Of a DNA stretch of 64,000 bases, positions 19,209 through 27,154 are shown one piece after another. The position numbers and the translations under genes were made by a program. The notes beneath the pieces were generated by a model. That model made no database searches and was not told where the DNA came from. It was given only the letters and a program-made list of their open reading frames with translations. This stretch comes from Allosphingosinicella deserti (GTDB taxonomy: Bacteria > Pseudomonadota > Alphaproteobacteria > Sphingomonadales > Sphingomonadaceae), in contig NZ_PXYI01000005.1 in NCBI RefSeq assembly GCF_003012735.1, forward strand, positions 124,001-188,000, given 5' to 3'. Positions within the stretch are counted from its first letter, which is position 1, and the number at the start of each line of letters is the position of its first letter.

Positions 19209-19618
19209 ATGTATAGACCTGCGCAGATGTTTGCTATCATCTGGAAATTATTTGCGACAGCTGGGTTGCTAGTTTTCTGTGTTATTTTTCTGATCTGGTT
19301 GTCAAGCGAAGGTCGTGCGCTAGCTGTCTCAGGATCAACGATTTCTATATTTTCTGTTGTGTCAAAAAGACGGCAACATATCTTAGGCTTCTGTCAGTCT
19401 TGCTAGGAGCGATGATAATCGGCTGCGCGGACGTTTCTGCAGGATCCGCTTGTGTCGCGGACCCGGCGCTCTGCGTCGGCCACGCCAATCCCCTTCAGGA
19501 ATACTTTCTTAGGGGCGCTTCCGTGACGATCATCGTATTTCTGGCATTCTCGGGTGCGATCTGTTTGGAGCGCATCGCAGTGCGAGCGCAGGCTTCTGCA
19601 AAGACATCCGATCACTGA
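19209..19618 (+). pseudogene. Small multi-span membrane protein gene split by a frameshift
   Basis: Two frames join into one plausible protein of about 136 residues. The first (from the ATG) gives a hydrophobic helix LLVFCVIFLIWLS. After a run of five A bases at 19364-19368, the reading shifts by -1 into a second frame. That frame gives YLRLLSVLLGAMIIGC and later SVTIIVFLAFSGAICL, and ends at 19618. Each half alone ends abruptly or lacks a start. The DNA is clearly more AT-rich than its surroundings. A homopolymer sequencing error, a true mutation or recoding could explain it. It has no recognised family and is bracketed by repeat copies B and C. Confidence 0.5.
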
Positions 19619-19940
19619 GACGCTATAAACAGGGACCGACTTCGATGGCAGCGACGCAGCGCGACCATCGTAGGATCTCAGGTCACCGGGACGATCACCG
19701 ATGACGACGCACGTCGGCGCGCGAGGGATCGAGCTTGTAGAAGCCCGTAGACTTCACCCCTGACGGGCTGGGCGCAACACGACGTGATCCCCCGCTTTCT
19801 CCTCCAGTTTGAGCTAGCGTCGACTCCTTGCGAATACGAGCAAGCTGTAGCGAGACATAGAAAGACACTGCGGAGTTGACGGTGAGTAACCTCCAAGTTG
19901 AACCTCAGACGCGCACCACAGAAATGTCGGAAAAGGGTTG
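19619..19940. other. Intergenic gap, no gene seen
   Basis: Open frames exist on the minus strand, but none has a ribosome binding site, a known motif or protein-like composition. I see nothing that can be assigned. Confidence 0.4.
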
Positions 19941-20074
19941 CAGCCGCTATAGGAGCTCCCGCATCCTCAACGACGCACGATGGTCGGTCTATTGCGCGCA
20001 ACCGGACGTTCGCCGTCGCGGCCGCCGACAACGTCGGGAACAGCCGGGGAGGGTGGAAAGGCGACATAGCCGCG
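19941..20074 (+). repeat. Dispersed 130-bp repeat, copy C
   Basis: It contains CAACCGGACGTTCGCCGTCG and the well-kept 3' block GGGAACAGCCGGGGAGGG TGGAAAGGCGACATAGCC. Confidence 0.85.
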
Positions 20075-20138
20075 AGACCCGTTCATGATTATGCGAGGGA
20101 TCCAGGACTGGGAGAATGGTTGTTAGGGAGCCGCCAAG

Positions 20139-20324
20139 ATGGACGAAGCTGTACTAGTAGGATTTGCGACGGAGGCGATCATCATGACGTGCGCTGTTTT
20201 GGTTGCGGCGCTCGCGGGGCGGCGATGGAACGTCCTTACCGGCCTAGTCGCGGGTGTTTCCGTCGGGATCATACTTTGGTGGATCTCATTCTACGGCTGG
20301 GGCCTTTGGTTTATTTTCTCCTAA
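20139..20324 (+). CDS. Small two-span membrane protein
   Basis: This is a 61-residue protein. Two hydrophobic segments, about residues 9-27 (TEAIIMTCAVLVAALAG) and 32-58 (LTGLVAGVSVGIILWWISF), with a short basic loop RRWN between them, predict an inner-membrane hairpin. A GGGAG box lies eight bases before the ATG, which supports real translation. No family is recognised. It sits between repeat copies C and D with no operon partner. Confidence 0.6.
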   Translation: MDEAVLVGFATEAIIMTCAVLVAALAGRRWNVLTGLVAGVSVGIILWWISFYGWGLWFIFS

Positions 20325-20594
20325 CATTCTAGATAATGGCGCAGCTGCAATGGACGGACCCATGCCGATCGACGTCACTAGCTTCTCCTCCGAAGACCAT
20401 CGAGATCATGATATGATGATGGTGGAGGCGGCTCCACCCATCGGGAGCATGAGCCCTGGACAACGAAGAGGCGGCTGCGATCGTCCCGGACGCAGACTGG
20501 CACCACCATCTTCTTGCCGTTGGTGGCCAATAGCCGATCACTTCGGGAACCTCCTTTCGCAACCCACAACTTGCGCTGTCACTCGTCAATGACC
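20325..20594. other. Gap with ambiguous short frames
   Basis: Short frames run on both strands (for example minus 20378-20569). None has a good start signal or recognisable motif, so I do not call a gene here. Confidence 0.35.
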
Positions 20595-20734
20595 GTCTTG
20601 CGTCGCGAGCCGACCAACCGTGTCGATCCGGCGCACGCCAGCATCGATGTCAGGCTGTCGCGCAATTCCGGACATTGGCCGAGCCGCTCTTCGATTCCCG
20701 CCGGAACAGCCGGCCAGGGTCGAAAAGCGACATC
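20595..20734 (+). repeat. Dispersed 130-bp repeat, copy D
   Basis: It contains GATGTCAGGCTGTCGCGC, TTCCGGACATTGGCC, and the 3' block GGAACAGCCGGCCAGGG TCGAAAAGCGACAT. It ends four bases before the stop codon of the minus-strand gene that follows. Confidence 0.8.
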
Positions 20735-20737
20735 GTA

Positions 20738-21211
20738 TCAGAATGCAGGTTCGCTCCCGTCCCCGAGGTGTAGCTGTCCTGCCCGAACTGTGAACCACAG
20801 AGCGGGATCGGTCCGGCGATCCACAAGGTGCCACTGAGGCTGGCCTTCAGTCGTTGAGAACGAGAGGAAGTGGGTGTCATCCTCGGTTACAAGTTCAACC
20901 TCAGGCAACCTGCTGAACAGCGCTAAGCCCTTGACACGTCTGTCGCGGAGCCGAGCCAGGCTTCCCTCCCAAATCTCCTCGTCGCTCCAACTACCGCAGA
21001 GGATGCCGGTCTCGTCTTCGATCCGCCAACTCCACTTCACGCCGAGCGAGACCTCTCCCTTAGGATGACCAGGAGAGCCATCGCGATTTGCCCTCGGCGT
21101 AAGCTTGCCAAACTCAATGAAGACCGCAGACCCGTAACCGCGCCACACGTAGCTTACGGGCTGGCCGGATAGGCTGTTTGCCAGCGCGTAAAATGATGAG
21201 GTTGCTTCCAT
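20738..21211 (-). CDS. Hypothetical protein of 157 residues, exactly bracketed by repeats
   Basis: This soluble protein has conserved-looking segments such as YVWRGYGSAVFIEFGKL, KWSWRIEDETGILCGSW and LALFSRLPEVEL. The pattern of beta strands around Trp/Arg clusters resembles small orphan proteins of sphingomonads and other proteobacteria, but I cannot name a family. I chose this ATG because residues translated upstream of it come from repeat copy E. The gene therefore fills the space between copies D and E. An immunity-type role is conceivable but unsupported. Confidence 0.7.
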   Translation of the reverse strand: MEATSSFYALANSLSGQPVSYVWRGYGSAVFIEFGKLTPRANRDGSPGHPKGEVSLGVKWSWRIEDETGILCGSWSDEEIWEGSLARLRDRRVKGLALFSRLPEVELVTEDDTHFLSFSTTEGQPQWHLVDRRTDPALWFTVRAGQLHLGDGSEPAF

Positions 21212-21244
21212 GATGCATGACTGCCTTATGAGCGCAAGGGCAGC

Positions 21245-21376
21245 AATGGGTCGGACCCGGTCTAACGTCCCGAACCGGCGTGCGCCGGCGGCGAACGTCA
21301 GGCTGCGGCGCGAGAGCGGACGTTCGCGGACGGGCGTCAGTTGCCGGCGGGAACAGCCGGGGAGGGTGGTTAGCTG
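21245..21376 (+). repeat. Dispersed 130-bp repeat, copy E (hairpin reference copy)
   Basis: It begins ATGGGTCGGACC and holds a perfect 9-bp hairpin: GCGAACGTC at 21291-21299 pairs with GACGTTCGC at 21319-21327. It ends with GGGAACAGCCGGGGAGGG TGGTTAGC, whose TTA is the stop codon of the minus-strand gene ending at 21370. Confidence 0.9.
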
Positions 21377-21549
21377 GCCTCGGAGCAGCGACGCTGATGC
21401 TGGCTCTGGCGATACACCGAATAGGAGACCCACAAGGTAGACGCGAGGATCGCGAAGCTTGTGCCCAGGCCTGGTGCGATTTGCCCCAAGGCGAAGGCGA
21501 GACCTGCAATGAGCGAGGCAACGGCCACGTACACCCAGATTCGAAACAT
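21370..21549 (-). CDS. Small two-span membrane protein
   Basis: This is a 59-residue protein with two hydrophobic helices, WVYVAVASLIAGLAFALG and GTSFAILASTLWVSYSVY, and a polar, basic C-terminal tail. A GGAG box stands eight bases before the ATG. No family is recognised. The TAA stop lies inside the end of repeat copy E, and copy F follows upstream of the start, so the gene is again bracketed. Confidence 0.65.
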   Translation of the reverse strand: MFRIWVYVAVASLIAGLAFALGQIAPGLGTSFAILASTLWVSYSVYRQSQHQRRCSEAS

Positions 21550-21607
21550 CGCTCTTCTCCTCGGCCGCCCGATCGATGCTAGCTCCCTTGTAAGGAGAAG
21601 TCGATGT

Positions 21608-21742
21608 CGGCTGTGGGTCGGAGCACGTCCTGGGTCCTCACCAAGCGCACGCCGGCGGCGAACGGCAGGGTGCCGCGCGGAAGCGGACCTCCGCAGGGGC
21701 GTCTGGCAATCGCGCCGGGAACGGCCGGGGAGGGTGCAGGCC
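21608..21742 (+). repeat. Dispersed 130-bp repeat, copy F
   Basis: It begins GTGGGTCGGAGCACGTCC, holds GTGCCGCGCGGAAGCGGACC and ends CGCCGGGAACGGCCGGGG AGGGTGCAGGCC. A possible MITE starts at its very last base. Confidence 0.85.
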
Positions 21743-21931
21743 GTGTGAAAACTCGCTCCGCACCGCGCGCTGTAGAATAATCTTCTATTCGCCGCAGTGC
21801 TTGGCTTGCGGCAGCCGCTTTGAAGCATTCAAAACCAGCTCTCTTGGGTGGCAAACTCTTCAATGCGGCGGGCCGCCGCGTTCGCTCAGGAAAATCTTCT
21901 ACCGCGTCAAGGCGTCGCGGTGTTTTCACAC
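21743..21931. mobile_element. MITE-like element with 10-bp terminal inverted repeats
   Basis: The 189-base segment begins GTGTGAAAAC and ends GTTTTCACAC, a perfect 10-bp inverted pair. An inner hairpin TAGAA/TTCTA lies near the left end, and a related TCTTCTACCGCG lies near the right end. There is no coding capacity. No clear target duplication is visible, so mobility is an inference. Confidence 0.5.
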
Positions 21932-21978
21932 AGCCTCGGCGGTTTCCACGCATCCGCCTTCTCTGCTAACCGTGCGAC

Positions 21979-22305
21979 GTGAGCGAAACATCGGATCAGG
22001 GCGCCTCGGGCGCTGGCACGAGAGCTTCCCGATGCGGCCACATGGATCGGCATCCGCAAAATGATTGGCAGTCGATCCACTATGACCCGCGCTTCGATGA
22101 ATACTGGATAGCGGCAGGGTCTGCGCGGCAGTGCCTCTTCTTCTGTCCGTGGTGCGGCGTCCCCTTGCCAGAGTCAAAGCGCGACCGCTGGTTCGATGAA
22201 CTGGAAGCGCTCGGATACCCTGACCCGCTGTTCGACAATGTACCGGCAATCTATCGCACCTCCGAGTGGTGGACGCGCTGCGCCGTGACAGAGAAGGGCA
22301 GCTAG
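21979..22305 (+). CDS. DUF6980 family protein
   Basis: This 108-residue protein has the family's signature block IHYDPRFDEYWI, then LFFCPWCGVPLPESKRDRWF, then a C-terminal SEWWTRCAV. The CPWCG pair suggests a zinc knuckle. Function is unknown; small orphan genes of this type are often found near polymorphic-toxin or phage-related islands. The start could be this GTG or an ATG at 22042. Repeat copy G begins directly after the stop codon. Confidence 0.7.
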   Translation: MSETSDQGASGAGTRASRCGHMDRHPQNDWQSIHYDPRFDEYWIAAGSARQCLFFCPWCGVPLPESKRDRWFDELEALGYPDPLFDNVPAIYRTSEWWTRCAVTEKGS

Positions 22306-22440
22306 GGGTCGCAGCCGGTTCTGGGAGGTGGCGCCACTTCGGCGACGTGCGATGGTCAGCCGATCGCGCGGAAGCGGACATTCACCGCCGCGGCCTGCGA
22401 TCACACCAGGAATAGCCGAAGAGGGTGGAAAAGCGAAGTT
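22306..22440 (+). repeat. Dispersed 130-bp repeat, copy G
   Basis: It belongs to the second subtype (GGGTCGCAGCCGG start). It has a GCGAT...ATCGC hairpin, GCGGAAGCGGACATTCACC and a 3' block AATAGCCGAAGAGGGTGG AAAAGCGA. Confidence 0.85.
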
Positions 22441-22510
22441 AGTTCAGCAGGGCGGCACCGGACGCGACACTTGTAACCGTTCCGTCCTGGTCAGCCGTCC
22501 AGCGCACGCT

Positions 22511-22798
22511 CTACGCCAAGCCGCCAGTGCGGTCTGGCCAGCGCTCTAGGGAGGCGCATCGAGCTTCGTCGCATAAAGGTGTCCGTCCTCCAACTTGGAA
22601 GCCCTGTGCTTCCAATGCACCCTTTAACTTTGTCTCGGATATGCCGGGCGCGAAGCGCTCCTCCAGCCTGCGGCCGAGCTCACGACGTGCGTCGTCGATC
22701 GTTAGGCTTTCGAGGCCAGCAATGAGTTGGGAAGGTGGTTGCGTCTGGCCGCAGTTCGCCAGCATCAGGAACAGGGCTGCCAGCGATGGGAGCTTCAT
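22511..22798 (-). CDS. Putative lipoprotein of unknown function
   Basis: This is a 95-residue protein. It has an N-terminal basic residue, a hydrophobic core (LPSLAALFLML) and a lipobox-like LANC, so Cys15 is the probable lipidated residue; Asn before the Cys is unusual. The mature part has a helical segment SLTIDDARRELGRRLEERF and ends with a Cys-containing tail. No family is recognised. It is bounded by repeat copies G and H. Confidence 0.6.
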   Translation of the reverse strand: MKLPSLAALFLMLANCGQTQPPSQLIAGLESLTIDDARRELGRRLEERFAPGISETKLKGALEAQGFQVGGRTPLCDEARCASLERWPDRTGGLA

Positions 22799-22832
22799 CA
22801 GCCGATTATGTTCTATTTGGGCGATATCCGTA

Positions 22833-22972
22833 AAGGGTCGGAGCACGTCCTACGTCTCGGTCTGGCGCACGCCGCCGGCCAACGTCTGGCCACCGCTCGG
22901 AACCTGACATTCGTGAGACCGCCAGGCGATCGACACGGGAATGACAGGGCAGGGTGGAAGGTGGACATTAAC
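22833..22972 (+). repeat. Dispersed 130-bp repeat, copy H
   Basis: It begins AAGGGTCGGAGCACGTCC and ends CAGGGCAGGGTGGAAGG TGGACATTAAC. This 3' end keeps the TGGACATT that other copies have lost or shortened. Confidence 0.85.
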
Positions 22973-23175
22973 CGCCTCCAGTTTATGATTGCTTCACGTC
23001 GTTCGCCTCGCTCGTTTTGGTGCAGTTGCTCATCCGGTGCAAGGTCAGCCTGCTCTGGCACGAGCCAACCCACCGGAGAGTCAGGGCTCGTACACGGTCA
23101 CCTCTCCGTGGGTGAGTCTATCGGTCTCCTAAGGGGTCAGCAAAGTATCCTTGTGGCTGCGAATTGGGATGAAAG

Positions 23176-23379
23176 ATGCGCATTCGTTGGAAATATGTAG
23201 CCCGCAGAGTTGCGCTCGCGCTGATCCTCGCGAGCATCTATGCAGCGGAAAGGTTCTTTCGCTGGGATTTCATGTTTTACGTCATGTTTGCCTATGTTCT
23301 CGTTTGCTCTTTCTTCTTGGATGAGTTCCTTGGCTTCAAAAAACGAGAGCAAGGCTCCGGGCAATTACGCGAAGATTGA
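23176..23379 (+). CDS. Small membrane protein
   Basis: This is a 67-residue protein with a basic start (MRIRWKYVARR), one helix VALALILASIYAAERFF and a second MFYVMFAYVLVCSFFLDEF, then a charged tail. It probably forms an inner-membrane hairpin. GGGATGAAAG precedes the ATG. No family is recognised. It stands between repeat copies H and I. Confidence 0.6.
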   Translation: MRIRWKYVARRVALALILASIYAAERFFRWDFMFYVMFAYVLVCSFFLDEFLGFKKREQGSGQLRED

Positions 23380-23469
23380 TTTGGGTGACGGTGCATCGCC
23401 GCGTTCGGAGCCAATGGGACGAATTCCCCGGGGAGTGGATAGCGGCACCGCCTTGGCGAGATGCGGTTG

Positions 23470-23592
23470 CTAACGCCAGCCTTGGGAAGCGACCCTGAAG
23501 CCATTGACCACTCGCTCGAAGCGGACGTTTCCGCACGGCCTTCGCGCGATTTCGCGTCTTTGAAACCGTCGACGTCAAACTGGGTGGTTAGT
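23470..23592 (+). repeat. Dispersed 130-bp repeat, copy I (diverged)
   Basis: It keeps CTCGAAGCGGACGTTTCCGC and ends CTGGGTGGTTAG. Its 5' half is poorly conserved. It is followed within a dozen bases by copy J. Confidence 0.65.
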
Positions 23593-23603
23593 TCGGACAG
23601 CCG

Positions 23604-23738
23604 CTATGGGTCGCAGCCGGCTGTAGGAGCCGGCGCAACCTCGGCGTGGCGCGATCGTCAGGCTATCGCGCGGAACCGGACGTTCGCCGCCGCAGCTTCC
23701 GATTGCATCGGAAACAGCCGAAACGGGCGGACAGCAGC
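23604..23738 (+). repeat. Dispersed 130-bp repeat, copy J (second-subtype reference)
   Basis: It begins CTATGGGTCGCAGCCGGCTG and has a GCGCGAT / ATCGCGC hairpin around CGTCAGGCT. It then has CCGGACGTTCGCCGCCGC and GGAAACAGCCG. It ends three bases before the stop codon of the next minus-strand gene. Confidence 0.85.
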
Positions 23739-23740
23739 CC

Positions 23741-24076
23741 TTATCGAGCTGCTCGGAAGAGACGGCGCTGCGCCTCGTTGATGGAGCGCTCATCACAATC
23801 CACCTCGCGTTTGGTCGAGGGAAGGTGGTCGCGGCGCTCGCTCCAGTCGTAGAAAAGGGTTCCGTGGATGCCTTGTGCGTCGCGCTTCAAGATTGGACGC
23901 TCCCACAGCTGGGACAGGATTGCTCCTGCACGTTGATCGCCGAGGCGATCAACGAAGTCTTCGATGACTTCTATGTCCTGGCCGTTCGGAAAGATCGCGG
24001 CGAACTCCTCTTCGGTGGCCTGGAACACGCTGAAAGTCGCGTTCAGCGCTCCATCGATGATCTGGACGTTTTTCAT
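23741..24076 (-). CDS. Conserved hypothetical protein of 111 residues
   Basis: This soluble protein begins MKNVQIIDGALNATFSVF, followed by EEEFAAIFPNGQDIEVIEDF and a C-terminal GIHGTLFYDWSERRDHLPS block. I recall similar small orphan proteins from many proteobacteria, but no assigned function. The start was chosen because upstream codons fall in repeat copy K. It is bracketed by copies J and K and has no operon partners. Confidence 0.7.
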   Translation of the reverse strand: MKNVQIIDGALNATFSVFQATEEEFAAIFPNGQDIEVIEDFVDRLGDQRAGAILSQLWERPILKRDAQGIHGTLFYDWSERRDHLPSTKREVDCDERSINEAQRRLFRAAR

Positions 24077-24109
24077 GGGAACTGTCTGACACCATGGATG
24101 GATGACTGC

Positions 24110-24230
24110 AATCGGTCGGAGCACGTCCCAGGTCCCCACATGGCGAACGCCAGCGGCGAAGGTCTGGGTGCTGCGCAGAAGCGGACCTTCGCAGGGTTGC
24201 CTGGCGATCGCCTGGAACCCGGACGTAAGC
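24110..24230 (+). repeat. Dispersed 130-bp repeat, copy K (compensatory hairpin)
   Basis: It begins AATCGGTCGGAGCACGTCCC. The 9-bp hairpin is GCGAAGGTC (24157-24165) with GACCTTCGC (24184-24192), a C-G to G-C swap relative to copy E that keeps pairing perfect. The 3' block is shortened. Confidence 0.85.
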
Positions 24231-24307
24231 ACAACCAGGAGAATCGGTTGGTTTAGCGGACCGGCAGCTAATCCAGGGTCAGCTTGAACGCTGCCGGTCA
24301 CCCGCCG

Positions 24308-25060
24308 CTAGAGCTTCACCGCCGCGTTGCCCCCGTCGGCCCAAAGAGCCGATCCCGTAACGAAACTCGACATGTCGCTCGCGAGAAACAGTGCTGCCTG
24401 CGCGATTTCTTCGGGGTGAGCGATCCGCTTCATGGCATGGAGACCCGCAGCCCATTCGCGCTGCGCAGCGTTGCCGGCCAGATCAGTAGCCGTACCCCCG
24501 GGGAGAAGAGCGTTCGCGCGAATGCCGTTTGCGCCATAGTCTGCCGCTATTCCCCGGACCAACCCCAGTAGCCCCGCCTTGGCCGCCCCATAAGGAGCCA
24601 TTCCCGGTAGGCCCACACTGTTCCCAACGAAGCTGCCGGTGAAGATGAGCGCACCCTTGCCGTACTCCAGCATGGCGGGGATCTGCGCGCGCGCGCCGAG
24701 AAAGGCTGCAGTCAAATTCACGGCCAGCACTTCGGACCATTGTCGGGGCTGAATTTCGGCCAGCGGCGCCATGGCGCCGACTAGCCCCGCATTGTTGAAG
24801 GCGATGTGCAAGCCGCCGAACGTCATTCGGGCGGCAGCCACAGCCTCATCGTGCGTGCGCTCCTCGCTGACATCTCCAACCACGGCGATGGCTCGGCCAC
24901 CTTGGTCTTCGATTTCCTGAACCGCTGTTTTCAGGCACTCTTCTCGCCGGGCGACGAGCACGACGGATGCGCCGTTCGCCGCAAAGAGTTGCGCGGCCGC
25001 CTTGCCAATCCCTGAACTGGCACCCGTGATAATCGCCACTTTGCCGTCTAGCAGTCTCAT
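24308..25060 (-). CDS. SDR-family oxidoreductase
   Basis: This is a 250-residue classical short-chain dehydrogenase/reductase using NAD(P). The Rossmann motif TGASSGIG is at about residues 13-20, NNAG follows near 90, and the catalytic YGAAK has an upstream Ser in TGSFVGNS. RREE after strand beta-2 suggests possible NADP preference. The substrate is unknown. It lies upstream-to-upstream of nothing obvious; a TetR gene and a second SDR follow within 1 kb, which suggests a small acquired redox cluster. Confidence 0.92.
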   Translation of the reverse strand: MRLLDGKVAIITGASSGIGKAAAQLFAANGASVVLVARREECLKTAVQEIEDQGGRAIAVVGDVSEERTHDEAVAAARMTFGGLHIAFNNAGLVGAMAPLAEIQPRQWSEVLAVNLTAAFLGARAQIPAMLEYGKGALIFTGSFVGNSVGLPGMAPYGAAKAGLLGLVRGIAADYGANGIRANALLPGGTATDLAGNAAQREWAAGLHAMKRIAHPEEIAQAALFLASDMSSFVTGSALWADGGNAAVKL

Positions 25061-25199
25061 TGTTCAGCTCCTTTGGTGGAGCCGGGTGGCTAAGGCACGC
25101 CGCAGCCGGGCACGTCCCATTCCTTGTCGCCAAACCTCACAACTTATCTGGCCGGCAGAGGGCTCCGTGCCGACATCCGCTTCTAGACTCGGGGTCCGC

Positions 25200-25255
25200 T
25201 AGGGCTCGCGGGCGGCTGTAGGAGCCCAGGCGATCTCGAGGAGGCGCGATTGTCC
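25200..25255 (+). repeat. Dispersed 130-bp repeat, copy L (5' half only)
   Basis: It matches the second-subtype start: TAGGGCTCGCGGGCGGCTG, then TAGGAGCCCAGGCGATCTCG and GGCGCGATTGTCC. The 3' half is absent or unrecognisable. Confidence 0.55.
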
Positions 25256-25316
25256 TTGAACTTCCGAAAAGCCCTGCGGCCTACACAGAGCGTAGCTCCA
25301 AGCGTGATGAAGACCT

Positions 25317-25952
25317 TCAGGAGGCAATGCGGGCATGCCAGGCCAACATCGCCGTCTCCGCTACGGTTGCCAATTCGGCAGCGCTCGTGCCGTCGCGGGC
25401 AAGAAGGGACATGCCATTCTGGACCGTCTGCACGAAGCGGGCGAGCGAATGGATATCCAATGTATCCGCGATTTCTCCCTCCGCGACGGCCTGCTCGAAG
25501 CGGGCGACGAGCCGCTCCAGCGTGACGTTGCGCGCCGCGGCGACGAGTGCACCCAAAGCCGTCTGACCCTCAGAGCCGACCGCAGACAATGTCACCATGC
25601 ATCCGTTCGGAGTTCGGCTCAGTCCTGCAGCGGAGTCCTGCAGGAACGCCTCCACGGCTTCCGTTGCCGTGTTCGCCTTGGAGAACCGGCTCCACACGAT
25701 CGCCTCGTGCGTCTCGCGATAGTGGCCAAGCGCTTCGGCATAGAGGGCCTCCTTTGATCCGAAAGCAGCATAGAGGCTCGGCGAGCCTATCCCCATCGCC
25801 TCCGTGAGGTCGGAGATCGAGGTCGCGCAATACCCCTTTTTCCAGAAGAGATGCATCGCTGCGGTAAGCGCCGCCCCGCGATCGAAGGCGCGTGGCCTGC
25901 CACGCCCGCGGCCCGGGGGGGAAGCATCGGCTTCTGTGTCCATTTTCTGCAT
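25317..25952 (-). CDS. TetR/AcrR-family repressor
   Basis: This is a 211-residue regulator. Residues 18-70 form the TetR DNA-binding domain (GRPRAFDRGAALTAAM through helix SISDLTEAMGIGSPSLYAAFGSK). The C-terminal half resembles TetR_C-type ligand domains (GCMVTLSAVGSEG). It is divergent from an SDR gene with an 80-base gap that carries an imperfect palindrome, so it probably represses that gene and itself. The inducing ligand is unknown. Confidence 0.92.
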   Translation of the reverse strand: MQKMDTEADASPPGRGRGRPRAFDRGAALTAAMHLFWKKGYCATSISDLTEAMGIGSPSLYAAFGSKEALYAEALGHYRETHEAIVWSRFSKANTATEAVEAFLQDSAAGLSRTPNGCMVTLSAVGSEGQTALGALVAAARNVTLERLVARFEQAVAEGEIADTLDIHSLARFVQTVQNGMSLLARDGTSAAELATVAETAMLAWHARIAS

Positions 25953-26001
25953 CGATCGATATATAATTCATTGACAGGCGAGCGCAACGTCCACATCTGA
26001 T

Positions 26002-26019
26002 CTGTATCGAACGACACAG
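26002..26019. promoter_or_regulatory. Candidate TetR operator palindrome
   Basis: CTGTATCGAACGACACAG is an imperfect palindrome (14 of 18 positions symmetric). It lies between the divergent TetR and SDR genes and upstream of the AAGGA box of the SDR. A TTGACA -35-like box sits at 25971-25976. Binding is inferred from position. Confidence 0.5.
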
Positions 26020-26032
26020 AAAGGAATGGACG

Positions 26033-26773
26033 ATGCAGGAATTGTCGGGCAAACGCGCCTTGGTAACTGGAGGGTCCCGCGGCATTGGCGAGGCGATTGC
26101 CCTTGCTCTCGCGGAGAAGGGGGCGGATGTCGCAATAACCTACGACCGGTCCGCCGACCGAGCGGCCCAGGTGGTCGATGCCATCAAAACCAAAGGACGC
26201 CGGGCCGCCGCCATCAAGGCCGACAGCGCCGACCCGGCGGCGATCCAGCATTCGGTCGACGAAGCGGCGCGCGTGCTCGGTGGCCTCGACATTCTCGTCA
26301 ACAATGCCGGTATCGCCCGCTACAACACTATTGCCGACTTCGCGGTAGAGGACATCGACGCGCTGCTCGCGGTGAACGTGCGCGGCCCGGTGCTCGCGTC
26401 CAAGGCGGCCATTCCGCATCTCACGGGAGGCGGGCGCATCATCAACATCGGATCCGCGGGCGCCGATCGCATCGTGGGCGCGCCCGGCACGGTCTACTAC
26501 ATGACCAAATCCGCGCTTCAGTCGCTCACGCGGGGACTTGCCCAGGAGCTCGGGCCACGGGACATCACCGTGAACCTGGTGCAGCCGGGATCGACGAACA
26601 CCGACATGAACCCCGAGGGGGGCGAAAGCGCGGATTACCAGCGCAGTCTCATCCCGCTGGGCCGCTTCGGCCAACCAGAGGATGTCGCTGCCGCCGTCGC
26701 CTTCCTCGCAACTCCCGCCGCCCGTCAGATCACCGGCACCATCCTCAACGTGGACGGGGGTGCCCTCACCTGA
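26033..26773 (+). CDS. SDR-family oxidoreductase (FabG-like)
   Basis: This is a 246-residue short-chain dehydrogenase/reductase. It shows TGGSRGIG near residue 13, NNAG near 92, a catalytic Ser in NIGSAG and YYMTK as the active-site Tyr-Lys pair. Its C-terminal ITGTILNVDGG is typical of FabG-like enzymes. An AAGGA box precedes the ATG. It is divergent from the TetR gene and probably regulated by it. The substrate is unknown. Confidence 0.93.
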   Translation: MQELSGKRALVTGGSRGIGEAIALALAEKGADVAITYDRSADRAAQVVDAIKTKGRRAAAIKADSADPAAIQHSVDEAARVLGGLDILVNNAGIARYNTIADFAVEDIDALLAVNVRGPVLASKAAIPHLTGGGRIINIGSAGADRIVGAPGTVYYMTKSALQSLTRGLAQELGPRDITVNLVQPGSTNTDMNPEGGESADYQRSLIPLGRFGQPEDVAAAVAFLATPAARQITGTILNVDGGALT

Positions 26774-26986
26774 GGCGCTACGTTCCGGATCGGCGCCCAT
26801 CGGACGATGGGCGCCGATCAGACTGCCGCCTGTGGGGCCCCCACGCTATTGTGTGGTCGTCTTCAAGGCGAAGATAATCGTCAACTCCATACGTCACATC
26901 GGTTACTCGAGCTTCGAGTTCGTCGCGATCCGCGTCCGTCGGAGTGTCCGTGATGCGCAGCCTCGACGAACTCGCAACTGTCCGCG

Positions 26987-27112
26987 TTCGGTCGGACCTG
27001 GTCGACCGCCCGGCCTGAGGTGTCTCGGCACCGACGTCAGGCTGCAGTGCGAGAGCGGACGTTCGCGGGCCCACCCTGCGGTTCCCGCAGGAACAGCGGG
27101 GCAGGCCGGAGA
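26987..27112 (+). repeat. Dispersed 130-bp repeat, copy M
   Basis: It contains CGACGTCAGGCTGCAG, GCGAGAGCGGACGTTCGCGG and GCAGGAACAGCGGGGCAGG. It ends about 40 bases before the decayed immunity gene. Confidence 0.85.
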
Positions 27113-27154
27113 GCGGCCGTTGGAACTCCCGGCCGTTTTCGCAAGCATCATGGC

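Noticed and set aside
19364-19368. Programmed -1 frameshift site
   Set aside because: The A5 run does not form a classical X XXY YYZ heptamer, and no stimulatory structure is visible; mutation or sequencing error is simpler.
20329-20592. Overlapping short frames on both strands between copies C and D
   Set aside because: No start signals, motifs or consistent composition favour one frame, so no gene is called.
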